Shown piece after piece: positions 41,574 to 51,419 of a stretch of 64,000 nucleotides of DNA. A program made the position numbers and the translations under genes. The notes below the pieces were generated by a model, which saw nothing but the letters and a program-made list of their open reading frames with translations, was not told where the DNA came from and did not search any database. The stretch is from the NCBI GenBank assembly GCA_024643725.1, contig JAHEMJ010000006.1, positions 1 to 64,000 of the forward strand, given 5' to 3'. The DNA is from Crocinitomicaceae bacterium. Lineage in GTDB: Bacteria; Bacteroidota; Bacteroidia; Flavobacteriales_D; Crocinitomicaceae. Within the stretch, counting starts at the first letter, position 1. Each line of letters opens with the position of its first letter.

Positions 41574-42935
41574 TTACTTCAGTTTTAAATCCAAGGCGTA
41601 GATAAAACTGGAAATTGCTGCTGCGCCTAATTCCAATTCACGACGATTCACACTTTCAAACACATCGCTCGGCGCGTGGTGATAATCGAAATATCGTTGG
41701 GAGTCTGGCACGAATCCAAACAAGGGAATTCCTGGATACTGTTCCTTCAATGGACCGATGTCCACACCGCCATAGCCTTTTTCAAACACGTGTAAGTCGT
41801 AGTTTTTATAAAGCGGCGCAAAGGTTTGTAAGAAAGCAACTTGCGCATCGGAACCGTCGACCCCAAACCCTCTTGGAACGAATCCCCCACGGTCGGACTC
41901 CAACGCCGCAATGTGTTTTTCTCCAGCGGCTTTCGCAAGCGTCGCATAGGATTTTCCGCCCATGTTTCCATTCTCTTCATTCATAAAGAAAACGACGCGC
42001 AAGGTGTGTTTTGGTTTGTAATTCATGGCCTTCAAAATGCGCAATGCTTCCAAGCAATGAATCACCCCAGCGCCATCGTCGTGTGCTCCTTCACCTGCAT
42101 CCCAGGAGTCTAAGTGTCCACCAAAAACAATGATTTCTTCCGGCTTTTCCGTTCCGCGAATTTCCGCAATCACATTGTACGACGTCGCATCTGGATACAC
42201 GCGGCAATCCATTTCAAAAACGAAGTTCACTTTTCCTTTCGCCAATGCAGCGGAAAGATCGTTGGCATCTTGCGTGGACAATGCGCCTGCAGGAATGCGT
42301 GCCACCGAATCCTCGTAATGCATCGATCCCGTGTGTGGATGGATGTCCTGCGGGAGTCCAAGCGAGCGAATAATCACCGCTTTCGCACCCAGTTTTCCCG
42401 CTTCCACTGCACCATTTCCTCGGATGGCATAACACGCACCATACGCCTTAAACGTTTGAATTTGCGCGGCGTCCATGGCTTGATTCAAGAACACTATTTT
42501 TCCTTTGATTTTCGAAGCTTTCGCTTTCTTCAGCTCCTCCAGGTTTTTGAATTCTATGACTTCTGCCTCCATCATTCCATTGGTACCGATGGATCCACCC
42601 AAAGCAAGGATGTGAACTTTGGTTAATTGTCCGTCAACAGTGCGAAACCATGCGCTTTCTTTTGTTCCTCGTTCCCAATGCGGAACTTTGATTTCTTGTA
42701 AGTACACACGATCGAATCCGTAGCTTTTCATTTTCGCTTCACTCCATTCCACAGCCATTTGCGCGCCTGTGGAACCGCTCAAACGCGGACCAACATCCTT
42801 GCACAGTTGGCGTAGATTCTCGTAGGACTCACCACGCAACAAGGCTTCATCGTAAATGGCGCGAATCATGATGGAATCCTGTGCGGAAATTCGTACAAAA
42901 AGGGATAGAACTAAAAGGGAAACGAAATACTTCAT
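41574..42935 (-). CDS. M28 family metallopeptidase (carboxypeptidase Q-like)
   Basis: The 453-residue exported peptidase has a signal peptide cleaved after ISAQ. The two-zinc site is complete: H274 (FGGHLDSWDAG), D286, E320-E321 (FMNEENG), D348 (ALESDRGG) and H420 (DYHHAPSDV). The inserted PA-like domain covers about 120-240. Homologues release amino acids from short peptides in the periplasm. Confidence 0.92.
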   Translation of the reverse strand: MKYFVSLLVLSLFVRISAQDSIMIRAIYDEALLRGESYENLRQLCKDVGPRLSGSTGAQMAVEWSEAKMKSYGFDRVYLQEIKVPHWERGTKESAWFRTVDGQLTKVHILALGGSIGTNGMMEAEVIEFKNLEELKKAKASKIKGKIVFLNQAMDAAQIQTFKAYGACYAIRGNGAVEAGKLGAKAVIIRSLGLPQDIHPHTGSMHYEDSVARIPAGALSTQDANDLSAALAKGKVNFVFEMDCRVYPDATSYNVIAEIRGTEKPEEIIVFGGHLDSWDAGEGAHDDGAGVIHCLEALRILKAMNYKPKHTLRVVFFMNEENGNMGGKSYATLAKAAGEKHIAALESDRGGFVPRGFGVDGSDAQVAFLQTFAPLYKNYDLHVFEKGYGGVDIGPLKEQYPGIPLFGFVPDSQRYFDYHHAPSDVFESVNRRELELGAAAISSFIYALDLKLK

Positions 42936-43032
42936 TGGATTAATTTGGGATAAAAATAACCATTTTCAATTGGATAAATTCTGCCCTGTAAATTCTATCG
43001 ATTTTGGCGGTCCTCAAAGGCAAGATTCTTTG

Positions 43033-43040
43033 TATCTTTG
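43033..43040 (+). promoter_or_regulatory. -7 promoter element for ychF
   Basis: TATCTTTG matches the TAnnTTTG consensus and ends 20 bases before the ychF ATG. Confidence 0.65.
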
Positions 43041-43060
43041 TTCTCTAAAATTGAGATAGA

Positions 43061-44158
43061 ATGGCTTTAAAATGTGGAATTGTCGGCTTGCCGAATGTTG
43101 GAAAATCAACTTTATTTAACTGTTTATCAAATGCAAAGGCGCAATCGGCGAATTTCCCTTTTTGTACCATAGAACCGAATTTAGGAACAACATCCGTTCC
43201 GGATCCACGTTTGGAGAAATTGGAAGCGTTGGTAAATCCAGAGCGCGTCATGCCAACAACAATGGAAATCGTTGACATCGCTGGATTGGTAAAAGGAGCT
43301 TCTAAAGGAGAAGGATTAGGGAACCAATTTTTAGCAAATATCCGCGAGACGGATGCCATTTTACACGTGTTGCGTTGCTTCGACGATGGAAACATTGTCC
43401 ATGTGGATGGTAGCGTAAATCCAATTCGCGACAAAGAAATCATTGACATCGAATTGCAGTTGAAGGATTTGGATAGCATCGAAAAGAAAATCCAAAGTTT
43501 GGCGCGTGTCATTAAATCTGGTGATAAGGACGCTGTCAAAGAAAACGAACTCGCACACAAAATCAAAGAAGGTTTAGAGCAAGGACGATCCATTCGTGGT
43601 TTGGACTTTACACAAGAAGAATTTGATATCATTCATAAATTCAATTTGATCACATCGAAACCAGTGATGTACGTTTGTAACGTAGATGAAGCATCTGTGA
43701 AAACAGGAAATGCCCATGTCGAAGCGGTGAAAGCTGCCGTGGCGGATGAAAATGCCGAAGTGATGATCATCGGTGCGAAAATTGAAGCGGACATTACGGA
43801 ACTAGAAACGTACGACGAACGTCAGATGTTCCTAGATGAACTTGGATTAGAAGAACCAGGAGTGAACCGTTTGATTCGTCAAGCATACCACTTATTGAAC
43901 TTGCAAACGTATTTTACAGCAGGTGTGAAGGAAGTACGTGCTTGGACGATTCGCAAAGGAATGACCGCACCACAAGCGGCAGGAGTCATTCACAGTGACT
44001 TTGAAAAAGGATTCATTCGTGCCGAAGTAATGAAATACAATGATTTCATTACCTATGGATCAGAAAGCGCGGTGAAAGAAGCCGGTAAATTTAAAGTAGA
44101 AGGAAAAGAATACGTCGTAGAAGACGGTGACATCATGCACTTCCGATTCAACGTATAA
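43061..44158 (+). CDS. ychF: Ribosome-associated ATPase YchF
   Basis: The 365-residue protein is of the OLA1/YchF type: P-loop GLPNVGKSTLFN at the N-terminus, then DIAGLVKGASKGEGLGNQFL as switch II, a coiled-coil segment (about 130-190), and a TGS-like end (FITYGSESAVKEAGKFKVEG). YchF prefers ATP over GTP and binds ribosomes in stress responses. A strong -7 element lies upstream. The fumarylacetoacetase gene starts 15 bases later. Confidence 0.95.
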   Translation: MALKCGIVGLPNVGKSTLFNCLSNAKAQSANFPFCTIEPNLGTTSVPDPRLEKLEALVNPERVMPTTMEIVDIAGLVKGASKGEGLGNQFLANIRETDAILHVLRCFDDGNIVHVDGSVNPIRDKEIIDIELQLKDLDSIEKKIQSLARVIKSGDKDAVKENELAHKIKEGLEQGRSIRGLDFTQEEFDIIHKFNLITSKPVMYVCNVDEASVKTGNAHVEAVKAAVADENAEVMIIGAKIEADITELETYDERQMFLDELGLEEPGVNRLIRQAYHLLNLQTYFTAGVKEVRAWTIRKGMTAPQAAGVIHSDFEKGFIRAEVMKYNDFITYGSESAVKEAGKFKVEGKEYVVEDGDIMHFRFNV

Positions 44159-44173
44159 TAAAAAGAACAACTG

Positions 44174-45442
44174 ATGATTGCAGCAAATAATCCAGCATTA
44201 CGCTCATGGATTTCCGTTCCAGAAGGATCTGATTTCCCGATTCAAAACTTGCCATTCGGTGTAGCGAAAACAAATGGAGGAGCTCCGTTTGTGGCAACAC
44301 GCATTGGTGACACGGTCATCAACATCGCCCAACTCGTTGAGATGGGGGCATTGCATGTGGACGGATTCTCGGTAAGTGATTTTCAACAAGCGTTTTTGAA
44401 TCCCATGATGAAAAAAGGAAAAGAAGCGACGCGTCAATTGCGTCAAGCACTTTCAGATCTTTTTTCTGCAGATAATCAAGCAGCGAGTGAGAATACCTCA
44501 CTTCGTTCGGCGCTGATTTCTTTGTCCGATGTAGAAATGTGTATGCCGGTGCAAATTGGTGATTACACGGATTTTTATTCGAGCAAAGAGCACGCAACAA
44601 ACGTTGGAATCATGTTCAGAGATCCAGCGAACGCCTTGTTACCGAACTGGTTGTGGATTCCTGTGGGTTACCACGGACGTTCTTCATCTGTGATTATTTC
44701 CGGTCAGGACATTCATCGTCCAAAAGGACAAATCAAACCAGACGACAATGAACCACCAATTTTTGCAGCATCGCGTCAAGTGGATTTCGAATTAGAGATG
44801 GGCTTCATCACGTACGACGGAAAACCACTTGGCGATTCCATTTCGACGAACGAAGCAGAAGAGTATATTTTCGGTATGTGCCTGTTCAACGACTGGTCAG
44901 CACGTGACATTCAGAAATGGGAATATGTTCCACTTGGTCCATTTTTAGCGAAGAACTTTGCCTCATCGATTTCATGTTGGATTGTGACCATGGATGCGTT
45001 GCAACCATTTGCCGTGGATACACCAGTTCAAGATCCAGCGGTACTTTCTTATTTGAAATTTGAGGGAAAGAAATCCTACGACATTCATTTACAAGTAGGA
45101 TTAACACCTGAAAATTCAACGGAAAAAATCATTTGCAACTCGAATTTCAAATACATGTATTGGAACATGTCACAGCAATTAGCGCATCACACCGTAAATG
45201 GATGCAATGTACGTTGTGGCGATTTAATGGGTTCCGGAACGATTTCTGGTTCAACTCCTGATTCCTTTGGTTCCATGTTGGAATTGGCCTGGAAAGGAAC
45301 AAAACCTCTTGCGATGAATGATGGGACTGAACGACGTTTCATTCAGGACGGCGATACCGTGACTATGCGTGGATTCTGTCAAAACGATGAAGTTCGCATT
45401 GGTTTTGGTGAAGTGAAAGCGAAAATCCTCCCAGCGAAATAA
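44174..45442 (+). CDS. fahA: Fumarylacetoacetase
   Basis: The 422-residue enzyme performs the last step of tyrosine breakdown, hydrolysing fumarylacetoacetate to fumarate and acetoacetate. The N-terminal SH3-like domain is followed by the FAH fold: DYTDFYSSKEHATNVG, GYHGRSSSVIISGQDIHRPKG, and metal ligands in FELEMGF and FNDWSARDIQ. GSGTISGSTPDSFGSMLELA marks the end of the active site. It lies in a run of co-directed genes with ychF before and relA/spoT immediately after. Confidence 0.95.
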   Translation: MIAANNPALRSWISVPEGSDFPIQNLPFGVAKTNGGAPFVATRIGDTVINIAQLVEMGALHVDGFSVSDFQQAFLNPMMKKGKEATRQLRQALSDLFSADNQAASENTSLRSALISLSDVEMCMPVQIGDYTDFYSSKEHATNVGIMFRDPANALLPNWLWIPVGYHGRSSSVIISGQDIHRPKGQIKPDDNEPPIFAASRQVDFELEMGFITYDGKPLGDSISTNEAEEYIFGMCLFNDWSARDIQKWEYVPLGPFLAKNFASSISCWIVTMDALQPFAVDTPVQDPAVLSYLKFEGKKSYDIHLQVGLTPENSTEKIICNSNFKYMYWNMSQQLAHHTVNGCNVRCGDLMGSGTISGSTPDSFGSMLELAWKGTKPLAMNDGTERRFIQDGDTVTMRGFCQNDEVRIGFGEVKAKILPAK

Positions 45443-47683
45443 ATGCAAAATTACGACTCCGCGAATATCGACCTAGAATTAGAGCGCATTGAAATTTTAA
45501 ATGCGTTCAAAGGCTTGTTGAGGGCGATGAAAGATCGTAGCCGCGAGGAGACGAAAATGGTGCGCAAGGCTTTTGATATAGCCTTGGAAGCACACAAGGA
45601 AATGCGTCGAAAGTCCGGCGAACCGTACATTTATCACCCCATTGCTGTGGCGCGAATTTGCGCAGAAGAGATGGGCTTGGAACCTACAGCTGTTGCTTGT
45701 GCCTTGTTGCACGACACCGTGGAGGACACGTACATTACCTTACAAGATATTGAAGATATTTTCGGATCGAAAGTTCGAGCCATCATTGATGGACTCACAA
45801 AGATTCCGGAGGTATTCGATGAAAACACCTCGATTCAAGCAGAGAATTTCCGTAAAATGATCCTCACAATTTCGGATGATTTTCGTGTCGTGTTAATCAA
45901 ATTAGCCGATCGCCTGCATAACATGCGCACTCTTTCCAGCATGAAAGTGGAAAAGCAATTGAAAATCGCTTCGGAAACACGTTTTCTCTACGCTCCATTG
46001 GCGCACCGCTTGGGATTATATCCGATTAAAACGGAACTGGAGGATTTATCGATGAAGTACTGCGAACCTGAAGTGTTCAAGGAAATCGACTCCAAATTAA
46101 AAAGTACCCAGGATGTGCGAAATCGATTTATTCGTCGATTCGTTGCGCCAATTAAGGATGAATTAGAACGCCAAGGATACAAGTTCGAAATCAAAGCGAG
46201 ACCGAAATCCATCTTTTCGATTTGGCGTAAAATGCAATCGAAAAGCGTTCCGTTCGAGGAAGTATTCGATTTGTTTGCTTTGCGCATCATCGTGGACACG
46301 CCTTATGAATTAGAGAAGGCGGATTGTTGGCGCATTTATAGCATCGTTACTGATTTCTATCAACCGAGTCCGGATCGCTTACGTGACTGGATTTCCACTC
46401 CACGTGCGAACGGGTATGAGTCCTTGCACACCACCGTAATGTCCCCACAAGGACGTTGGGTTGAAGTGCAAATTCGCTCCAAACGCATGGACGATATCGC
46501 TGAACACGGATTGGCAGCACATTATAAATACAAGGAGTCCAAAACCGACGAAAACAAATTCGACCGATGGATCGCTGAAATCCGCGATTTACTCGACACA
46601 CCGGACATGAATGCCTTGGATTTCGTGAATGACTTTAAATTGAATTTATTCAATGACGAAATCTATGTCTTTACACCAAAAGGAGAACTTCGCGTACTTC
46701 CAACGGGATCGACCATTTTGGATTTTGCTTACGACATTCATACTGAAATCGGGAATCGTTGTATTGGCGCGAAAGTAAATAACCGTTTGATGCCATTAAG
46801 CTATCAGCTTCAAAATGGCGATCAATTGGAAATCCTAACATCCAAAAAGCAAAAACCAAACGATGAATGGTTGCGCTTTGTGGTTTCTGCACGCGCAAAA
46901 CAAAAGATCAAATCATCCTTAAACGACGAACGCAAACAGATTGCATCCGACGGAAAAGAAATCTTGGAACGAAAATTCAAGCAGTTCAACGTTCGCATGA
47001 ATCCAGAGAATATTCAATATCTAACGAATCATTTTCACGTTTCAACCATCACGGAACTTTACTTCCGCATAGCTAAAGGGAAAGTTGATTTGTCAAAATT
47101 ACGCGAATTGGAAGTCGTGAACGGCATGTTGCAATCGCAGCGTAAAATTCAATCCAAAAAAATCAATAGTGGTCCAGAAGAGGGAACTTTTGAGGGCATC
47201 AACACAGACAAGGACACCATCATCATTGGTGAGGATTTTAAAGGATTTGATTATCAGTTGGCCCGCTGTTGCAACCCCATACCTGGGGATAAAATCTTCG
47301 GATTCATTACGATCAATAATGGGATTAAAATCCACCGTTTTACTTGTCCAAACGCCGTACATTTAATGTCCAAATTGGCCTACCGATGTTTGAAAGCGAA
47401 GTGGGAGGGAGAGCAGTTGGTGGAACGCATTGCGGCGATTCGCATTGTTGGAATTGACCAATTGGGAATGGTAAACCGCTTGACGGAAATCATCTCAAAA
47501 CAAAACCATGTAAACATGAAGAGTATTTCCTTTGAAACCAACGATGGTGTTTTCGAAGGTCGAATCAAGGTCCTGGTATTTGACACGGCACAATTGGAAC
47601 AATTGACGCGTAAATTTGAAGAAGTAGAAGGTGTTCAGCGTGTAACCCGTTGGGATTCAGCTGATGGGGAAGAAATTCAATAG
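45443..47683 (+). CDS. spoT: RelA/SpoT bifunctional (p)ppGpp synthetase/hydrolase
   Basis: The 746-residue protein makes and degrades the stringent alarmone. An HD hydrolase domain (about 45-200, YIYHPIAVARICAEEM, ALLHDTVEDT) is followed by the synthetase (240-400; RPKSIFSIWRKM, FALRIIVDT, RANGYESLHTTV), TGS (410-470; VFTPKGELRVLPTGSTILDF), helical and zinc-finger-like segments (RCCNPIPGDKIFGFI) and a C-terminal ACT domain. Its ATG directly follows the fumarylacetoacetase stop. Its 3' end overlaps the convergent ostA-like gene by 7 bases. As Bacteroidota often have one long Rel, it is probably dual-function. Confidence 0.94.
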   Translation: MQNYDSANIDLELERIEILNAFKGLLRAMKDRSREETKMVRKAFDIALEAHKEMRRKSGEPYIYHPIAVARICAEEMGLEPTAVACALLHDTVEDTYITLQDIEDIFGSKVRAIIDGLTKIPEVFDENTSIQAENFRKMILTISDDFRVVLIKLADRLHNMRTLSSMKVEKQLKIASETRFLYAPLAHRLGLYPIKTELEDLSMKYCEPEVFKEIDSKLKSTQDVRNRFIRRFVAPIKDELERQGYKFEIKARPKSIFSIWRKMQSKSVPFEEVFDLFALRIIVDTPYELEKADCWRIYSIVTDFYQPSPDRLRDWISTPRANGYESLHTTVMSPQGRWVEVQIRSKRMDDIAEHGLAAHYKYKESKTDENKFDRWIAEIRDLLDTPDMNALDFVNDFKLNLFNDEIYVFTPKGELRVLPTGSTILDFAYDIHTEIGNRCIGAKVNNRLMPLSYQLQNGDQLEILTSKKQKPNDEWLRFVVSARAKQKIKSSLNDERKQIASDGKEILERKFKQFNVRMNPENIQYLTNHFHVSTITELYFRIAKGKVDLSKLRELEVVNGMLQSQRKIQSKKINSGPEEGTFEGINTDKDTIIIGEDFKGFDYQLARCCNPIPGDKIFGFITINNGIKIHRFTCPNAVHLMSKLAYRCLKAKWEGEQLVERIAAIRIVGIDQLGMVNRLTEIISKQNHVNMKSISFETNDGVFEGRIKVLVFDTAQLEQLTRKFEEVEGVQRVTRWDSADGEEIQ

Positions 47684-49215
47684 TCTTTTCGAATGTCATA
47701 TGGACTCTTCGGTCGCAAGAATGGATTCCAAGAAAATCCTTTGATAAATTGTTCTTCTGCTTTGATTTGATTCATGGGATAGAAAATCCCATCCGGCTTA
47801 TCGAAATAGGTAATGGATTTTACCTCGCCGCTATCCAAATCAATGAGTAAATCAGAAGCATACAAGCGATTCATTCCTTTGCGAATCTTGACTAAACTCG
47901 AGTCTGTTTTCTTTTCTTCCTCTGGATAGAAAATTGTCCAGGCATTTCCTTTTATGTCTGCTTTTACCAATTCATTCTTTTCAAAATAAGCAGTCATGAT
48001 TCTTCCAGCCAATTGATTGTAATAGTTACCCGAATCTATTTCCATCACCGCACTTGCTTGATCCATGATTTCAATTTGCTTCAAAGAACTATCCTGCATC
48101 GAAATTTTCATGGTCAATCCTTTCAGTTCTGCATTTTGCGACCAAATGATGGGTTGGCTGCGCAAAAACAACTCTTCCGAATTTGGATCGTAGCGTGCCG
48201 TATCACAAATGCCTTGCATACCTTTGTTGTATATGCGCACATGTCGATGCGCTAAGGTTTCGGTGGTTCGATTCAAACTGTCCTTGTGCATAATTAAGGA
48301 GTCCGCGTGTAAATACAAGGTGTCACCATCGTACACTTTAAACGCGAGCGTGTTTCCCGTTAAATACGCCAAATGTAGGCTGTTACTCGATTTCGCTTTG
48401 TTTCCCATGAAAGCCATGTTCTGGGTGAAGTCTTTGTAGAACACATTACCACGTCCTTCGTAATTATTGAGTTTGGTATTCAAAAACAAGGTATCTCCTT
48501 TGATGATGCTCGTTTTCTGAATCACTTCCGCTTGTTTATACAACACACCTTCCTCCGTTTGCACATGAAACCAACCTTTTCGGCAATGAATCGTAATGCT
48601 GTCGTTCTGCATGGTTGATGGACCGTAGAAATAAAGTTTTTGTTGTTCGTAGGCAAATTGCAAAGTATCGGTGTTGACCTTCAAGTCATTCTTACGATAG
48701 TCCACATTACCACTAAAAAAGAAGCTTCCATTATTGGGATAAAAATAGCCCAAGGTACTGGTGATGCGTTCATTGGAAACGATGGATTCGATGCGCCCTT
48801 TGTTTCGGTAGATGGCTCGTCCGCGTTTCGCATCGTAATCGAGCGAATCTGAACTGAGTTTGTATTCTTGATCACGCACGCGCACATCGCCCCAAAGTTT
48901 GGCGTATTTGTTTGCTTCATCGTAAAATAGGGAATCGCAGTATAAATTGACATCTCCTTTGCGAATGTGTACGTTTCCATAAGCATGAACGATTTTTTCT
49001 TTGTCCTGGTAATGCGCGGAATCACAGTACATTGTATTACCGTGATAGGCAAAACTAACTGTCCCAACCAGTCGATGACGTCCAGAAGCTTTGTCGTAGT
49101 AGATTTTCTCCGAACCCGGAAGAAGTTCCAGCGTTTTCTTTTGAGCATGGACGAATCCACTCAAAAAAAATGCGCTCAAGAAGAGCGCAATTTGTATGAA
49201 TGGATGTTTTTGCAT
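47677..49215 (-). CDS. OstA-like protein (LPS-transport-related)
   Basis: The 512-residue product has a signal peptide (ALFLSAFFLSGFVHA) and an OstA-like beta-jelly-roll repeated through the chain (YHGNTMYCDSAHYQDKEKIV, GNVHIRKGDVNLYCDSLFYD, GDVRVRDQEYKLSSDSLDYD). These repeats match LptA/LptD-type periplasmic bridge proteins that carry lipopolysaccharide to the outer membrane. It is one base from purA, in the fur-STAS-purA-ostA run. The 3' end overlaps spoT by 7 bases. Confidence 0.87.
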   Translation of the reverse strand: MQKHPFIQIALFLSAFFLSGFVHAQKKTLELLPGSEKIYYDKASGRHRLVGTVSFAYHGNTMYCDSAHYQDKEKIVHAYGNVHIRKGDVNLYCDSLFYDEANKYAKLWGDVRVRDQEYKLSSDSLDYDAKRGRAIYRNKGRIESIVSNERITSTLGYFYPNNGSFFFSGNVDYRKNDLKVNTDTLQFAYEQQKLYFYGPSTMQNDSITIHCRKGWFHVQTEEGVLYKQAEVIQKTSIIKGDTLFLNTKLNNYEGRGNVFYKDFTQNMAFMGNKAKSSNSLHLAYLTGNTLAFKVYDGDTLYLHADSLIMHKDSLNRTTETLAHRHVRIYNKGMQGICDTARYDPNSEELFLRSQPIIWSQNAELKGLTMKISMQDSSLKQIEIMDQASAVMEIDSGNYYNQLAGRIMTAYFEKNELVKADIKGNAWTIFYPEEEKKTDSSLVKIRKGMNRLYASDLLIDLDSGEVKSITYFDKPDGIFYPMNQIKAEEQFIKGFSWNPFLRPKSPYDIRKDY

Positions 49216-49216
49216 T

Positions 49217-50488
49217 TTAGTGATTTGCTAATGTTTGTTTTCTGTCTGGTCCGACAGATACAACGTTAATTGGCACATTTAATTGTGCTTCCAAATACGT
49301 CACGTAATTTTTTAAGGCATCTGGTGCAGAAGCGTAGTCAGATAATTCCGTTAAATCGCAGTTCCAACCTTGTAATGCTTCGTATACTGGCGTAAATTCC
49401 AAATCACTCACATCGAATGGGAAATCGTACACTTTTTCTCCGTTCACCAAGTAATGCGTACAAACATTGATGGTGTCGAAAATACTCAATACGTCTGCTT
49501 TCATCATGGAAAGTTCGGTTACACCGTTAATCATGATGGCATAGCGCATCTGAACAAGGTCGATCCAACCACAACGACGCGGACGTCCAGTTGTCGCACC
49601 GAATTCTCTTCCTTCTTTACGGATTTCCTCACCGATTTCATCGTCTAATTCAGTAGGGAAGGGGCCACTTCCAACACGTGTACAATACGCTTTGAAAATT
49701 CCAATGACTTTTCCAATGCGCGTTGGCGCAATTCCTAGTCCGGTACAGGTTCCAGCGGTCACCGTATTTGACGAAGTCACAAATGGATACGTTCCAAAGT
49801 CTATGTCCAACATGGTTCCTTGTGCTCCTTCAGCCAAGACACGTTTTCCGTTTAACAAAGCCGTATTTAAGTAATGCTCACTGTCGACAGCCTGTAATTT
49901 TTTCAAGGATTCAATGGCTTCCATCCATGGTTTCTCCAAGGAAGAAAGATCGTATTCGAATCCCTCGTAATGTTTCAACATGCCCACGTGTTTCTCCACA
50001 AGAATATCGTATTTCTCTTGAAAGTTTGGTGAAAAGATGTCACCCACACGCAAACCATTTCTACCGGTTTTGTCCATGTAAGTTGGACCAATTCCTTTCA
50101 ACGTGGAACCAATTTTATTTTTTCCTTTTGCCGTTTCAGAAGCAGCATCCAACAAACGGTGTGTTGGCAAAATCAAATGTGCTTTTTTGGAAAGTAACAA
50201 ACGGTTTTCAAAATCAATGTTAAATGGCGCAAGTTTGTCCAATTCACCTTTAAAGATCACGGGGTCAATAACCACCCCGTTTCCAACAAGATTCACCACG
50301 TTTGGATGAAAGATTCCAGAAGGAATGGTGTGAAGAACGTGTTTGATTCCGTTAAACTCAAGGGTATGTCCAGCGTTTGGCCCTCCTTGAAAACGCGCGA
50401 TAATATCGTATTGCGGTGTTAAAACATCTACGATTTTACCTTTTCCTTCATCGCCCCATTGCAATCCTAATAATACATCTACCTTCAT
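49217..50488 (-). CDS. purA: Adenylosuccinate synthetase
   Basis: The 423-residue PurA joins IMP and aspartate with GTP on the way to AMP. Signatures: GLQWGDEGKGKIVD P-loop with the catalytic aspartate, QGGPNAGHTL with the catalytic His, GPTYMDKTGRNGLRVGDI, GTCTGLGIAPTRIGKVIGIF, TGRPRRCGWID. Full length for the family. Two bases separate it from the STAS gene upstream. Confidence 0.97.
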   Translation of the reverse strand: MKVDVLLGLQWGDEGKGKIVDVLTPQYDIIARFQGGPNAGHTLEFNGIKHVLHTIPSGIFHPNVVNLVGNGVVIDPVIFKGELDKLAPFNIDFENRLLLSKKAHLILPTHRLLDAASETAKGKNKIGSTLKGIGPTYMDKTGRNGLRVGDIFSPNFQEKYDILVEKHVGMLKHYEGFEYDLSSLEKPWMEAIESLKKLQAVDSEHYLNTALLNGKRVLAEGAQGTMLDIDFGTYPFVTSSNTVTAGTCTGLGIAPTRIGKVIGIFKAYCTRVGSGPFPTELDDEIGEEIRKEGREFGATTGRPRRCGWIDLVQMRYAIMINGVTELSMMKADVLSIFDTINVCTHYLVNGEKVYDFPFDVSDLEFTPVYEALQGWNCDLTELSDYASAPDALKNYVTYLEAQLNVPINVVSVGPDRKQTLANH

Positions 50489-50490
50489 GG

Positions 50491-50823
50491 TTATTTTTTA
50501 AAGTATGCTTCGACTTCCACCATGGTATTCACCAATTGGAATACTTGATTGATTTTAGTCAGTTCAAAAATTTTCACTAGTTGTTCGTTGACATTCAACA
50601 TCACCACATCCCCTTGGTTTAAGCGAGCGCGTGTCAATACTTTGACAAAAAAAGCGATGCCCGTAGAATTGGTATATGCTAACTTAGATAGATCTAAGAC
50701 GACATTCCATTCCGAGATTTTCGACAACAGATCATTTGCTGATACTAAATCAGCATCCGACATGATTCTTCCATCAAAAGACAAAACGCTAAAAGAGGCT
50801 TGGGTAACGAGGCGAACTTCCAT
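50491..50823 (-). CDS. STAS-domain protein (anti-sigma-factor antagonist-like)
   Basis: The 110-residue single STAS domain has LDLSKLAYTNSTGIAFFVKV at the usual phosphorylation region, with a serine in the conserved position. These proteins relieve anti-sigma factors or act in partner-switching; no partner kinase or phosphatase is nearby. It is located between fur and purA, separated by 2 bases on each side, so one transcript is likely. Confidence 0.85.
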   Translation of the reverse strand: MEVRLVTQASFSVLSFDGRIMSDADLVSANDLLSKISEWNVVLDLSKLAYTNSTGIAFFVKVLTRARLNQGDVVMLNVNEQLVKIFELTKINQVFQLVNTMVEVEAYFKK

Positions 50824-50825
50824 CT

Positions 50826-51272
50826 CTATGAATTTGGTTGGTTTTTAATTCCGTAAAAATAAAGAGAGTGGTGTTGCACTTTGACATCGAATAATTCCTC
50901 GATGGTTGCTTTAATTTGTTGAATGCGTGGATCGCAAAATTCAATCACTTCGCCGGTGTCTGTGCAAATCACGTGATCGTGTTGTTTGGATCCATGTGAT
51001 TTCTCGAACTGTGCCAAGTTCTTTCCGAATTGGTGTTTGCGCACTAAGTTACACGCCAACAAAAGTTCGATGGTATTGTAAAGTGTGGCACGGGAAACGC
51101 GGTAATTGTGATTTTTCATTTTAATGTAGAGCGACTCGATATCAAAATGTCCTTCATATTGATATATCTCAGCTAAAATAGCAAAGCGCTCCGGTGTTTT
51201 CCTGTGGCCATTCTGTTCGAGGTAAGCCGCAAAAATATCCTTTACTGTCCCTGAAAGATCTGTTATATTCAT
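50826..51272 (-). CDS. fur: Fur family transcriptional regulator
   Basis: The 148-residue repressor has a winged-helix N-terminus ([40 protein letters not shown]) and a C-terminal dimer/metal domain ([20 protein letters not shown]). The HDH metal-site motif is present. The usual CxxC pair appears as CTDT and there is no second CxxC at the end, so the structural zinc site is lost. Whether it senses iron, zinc or peroxide cannot be told; it heads the purA operon. Confidence 0.9.
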   Translation of the reverse strand: MNITDLSGTVKDIFAAYLEQNGHRKTPERFAILAEIYQYEGHFDIESLYIKMKNHNYRVSRATLYNTIELLLACNLVRKHQFGKNLAQFEKSHGSKQHDHVICTDTGEVIEFCDPRIQQIKATIEELFDVKVQHHSLYFYGIKNQPNS

Positions 51273-51373
51273 ATTTTCAGCAGAACAAATTTACGTATTT
51301 ATTTAGTTGGTGAATTTATCAATCGCAAGGAATGTGCTAAGTTTATTAACACCTTTTTCACGTTTATGGACAT

Positions 51374-51400
51374 AAAAAAAGGGAGCCGAAGCTCCCTTTT
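51374..51400 (-). terminator. Intrinsic terminator after rpsA (possibly bidirectional)
   Basis: AAAAAGGGAGC and GCTCCCTTTT form a strong GC-rich stem around CGAA, with T/A runs on both sides. It lies just downstream of the rpsA stop and upstream of fur. Confidence 0.85.
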
Positions 51401-51419
51401 CTATGGGTATGGAAAGCGA

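Noticed and set aside
41615..42626. Several long plus-strand frames across the M28 peptidase
   Set aside because: The minus frame carries all five zinc ligands and a signal peptide; the others are shadows.
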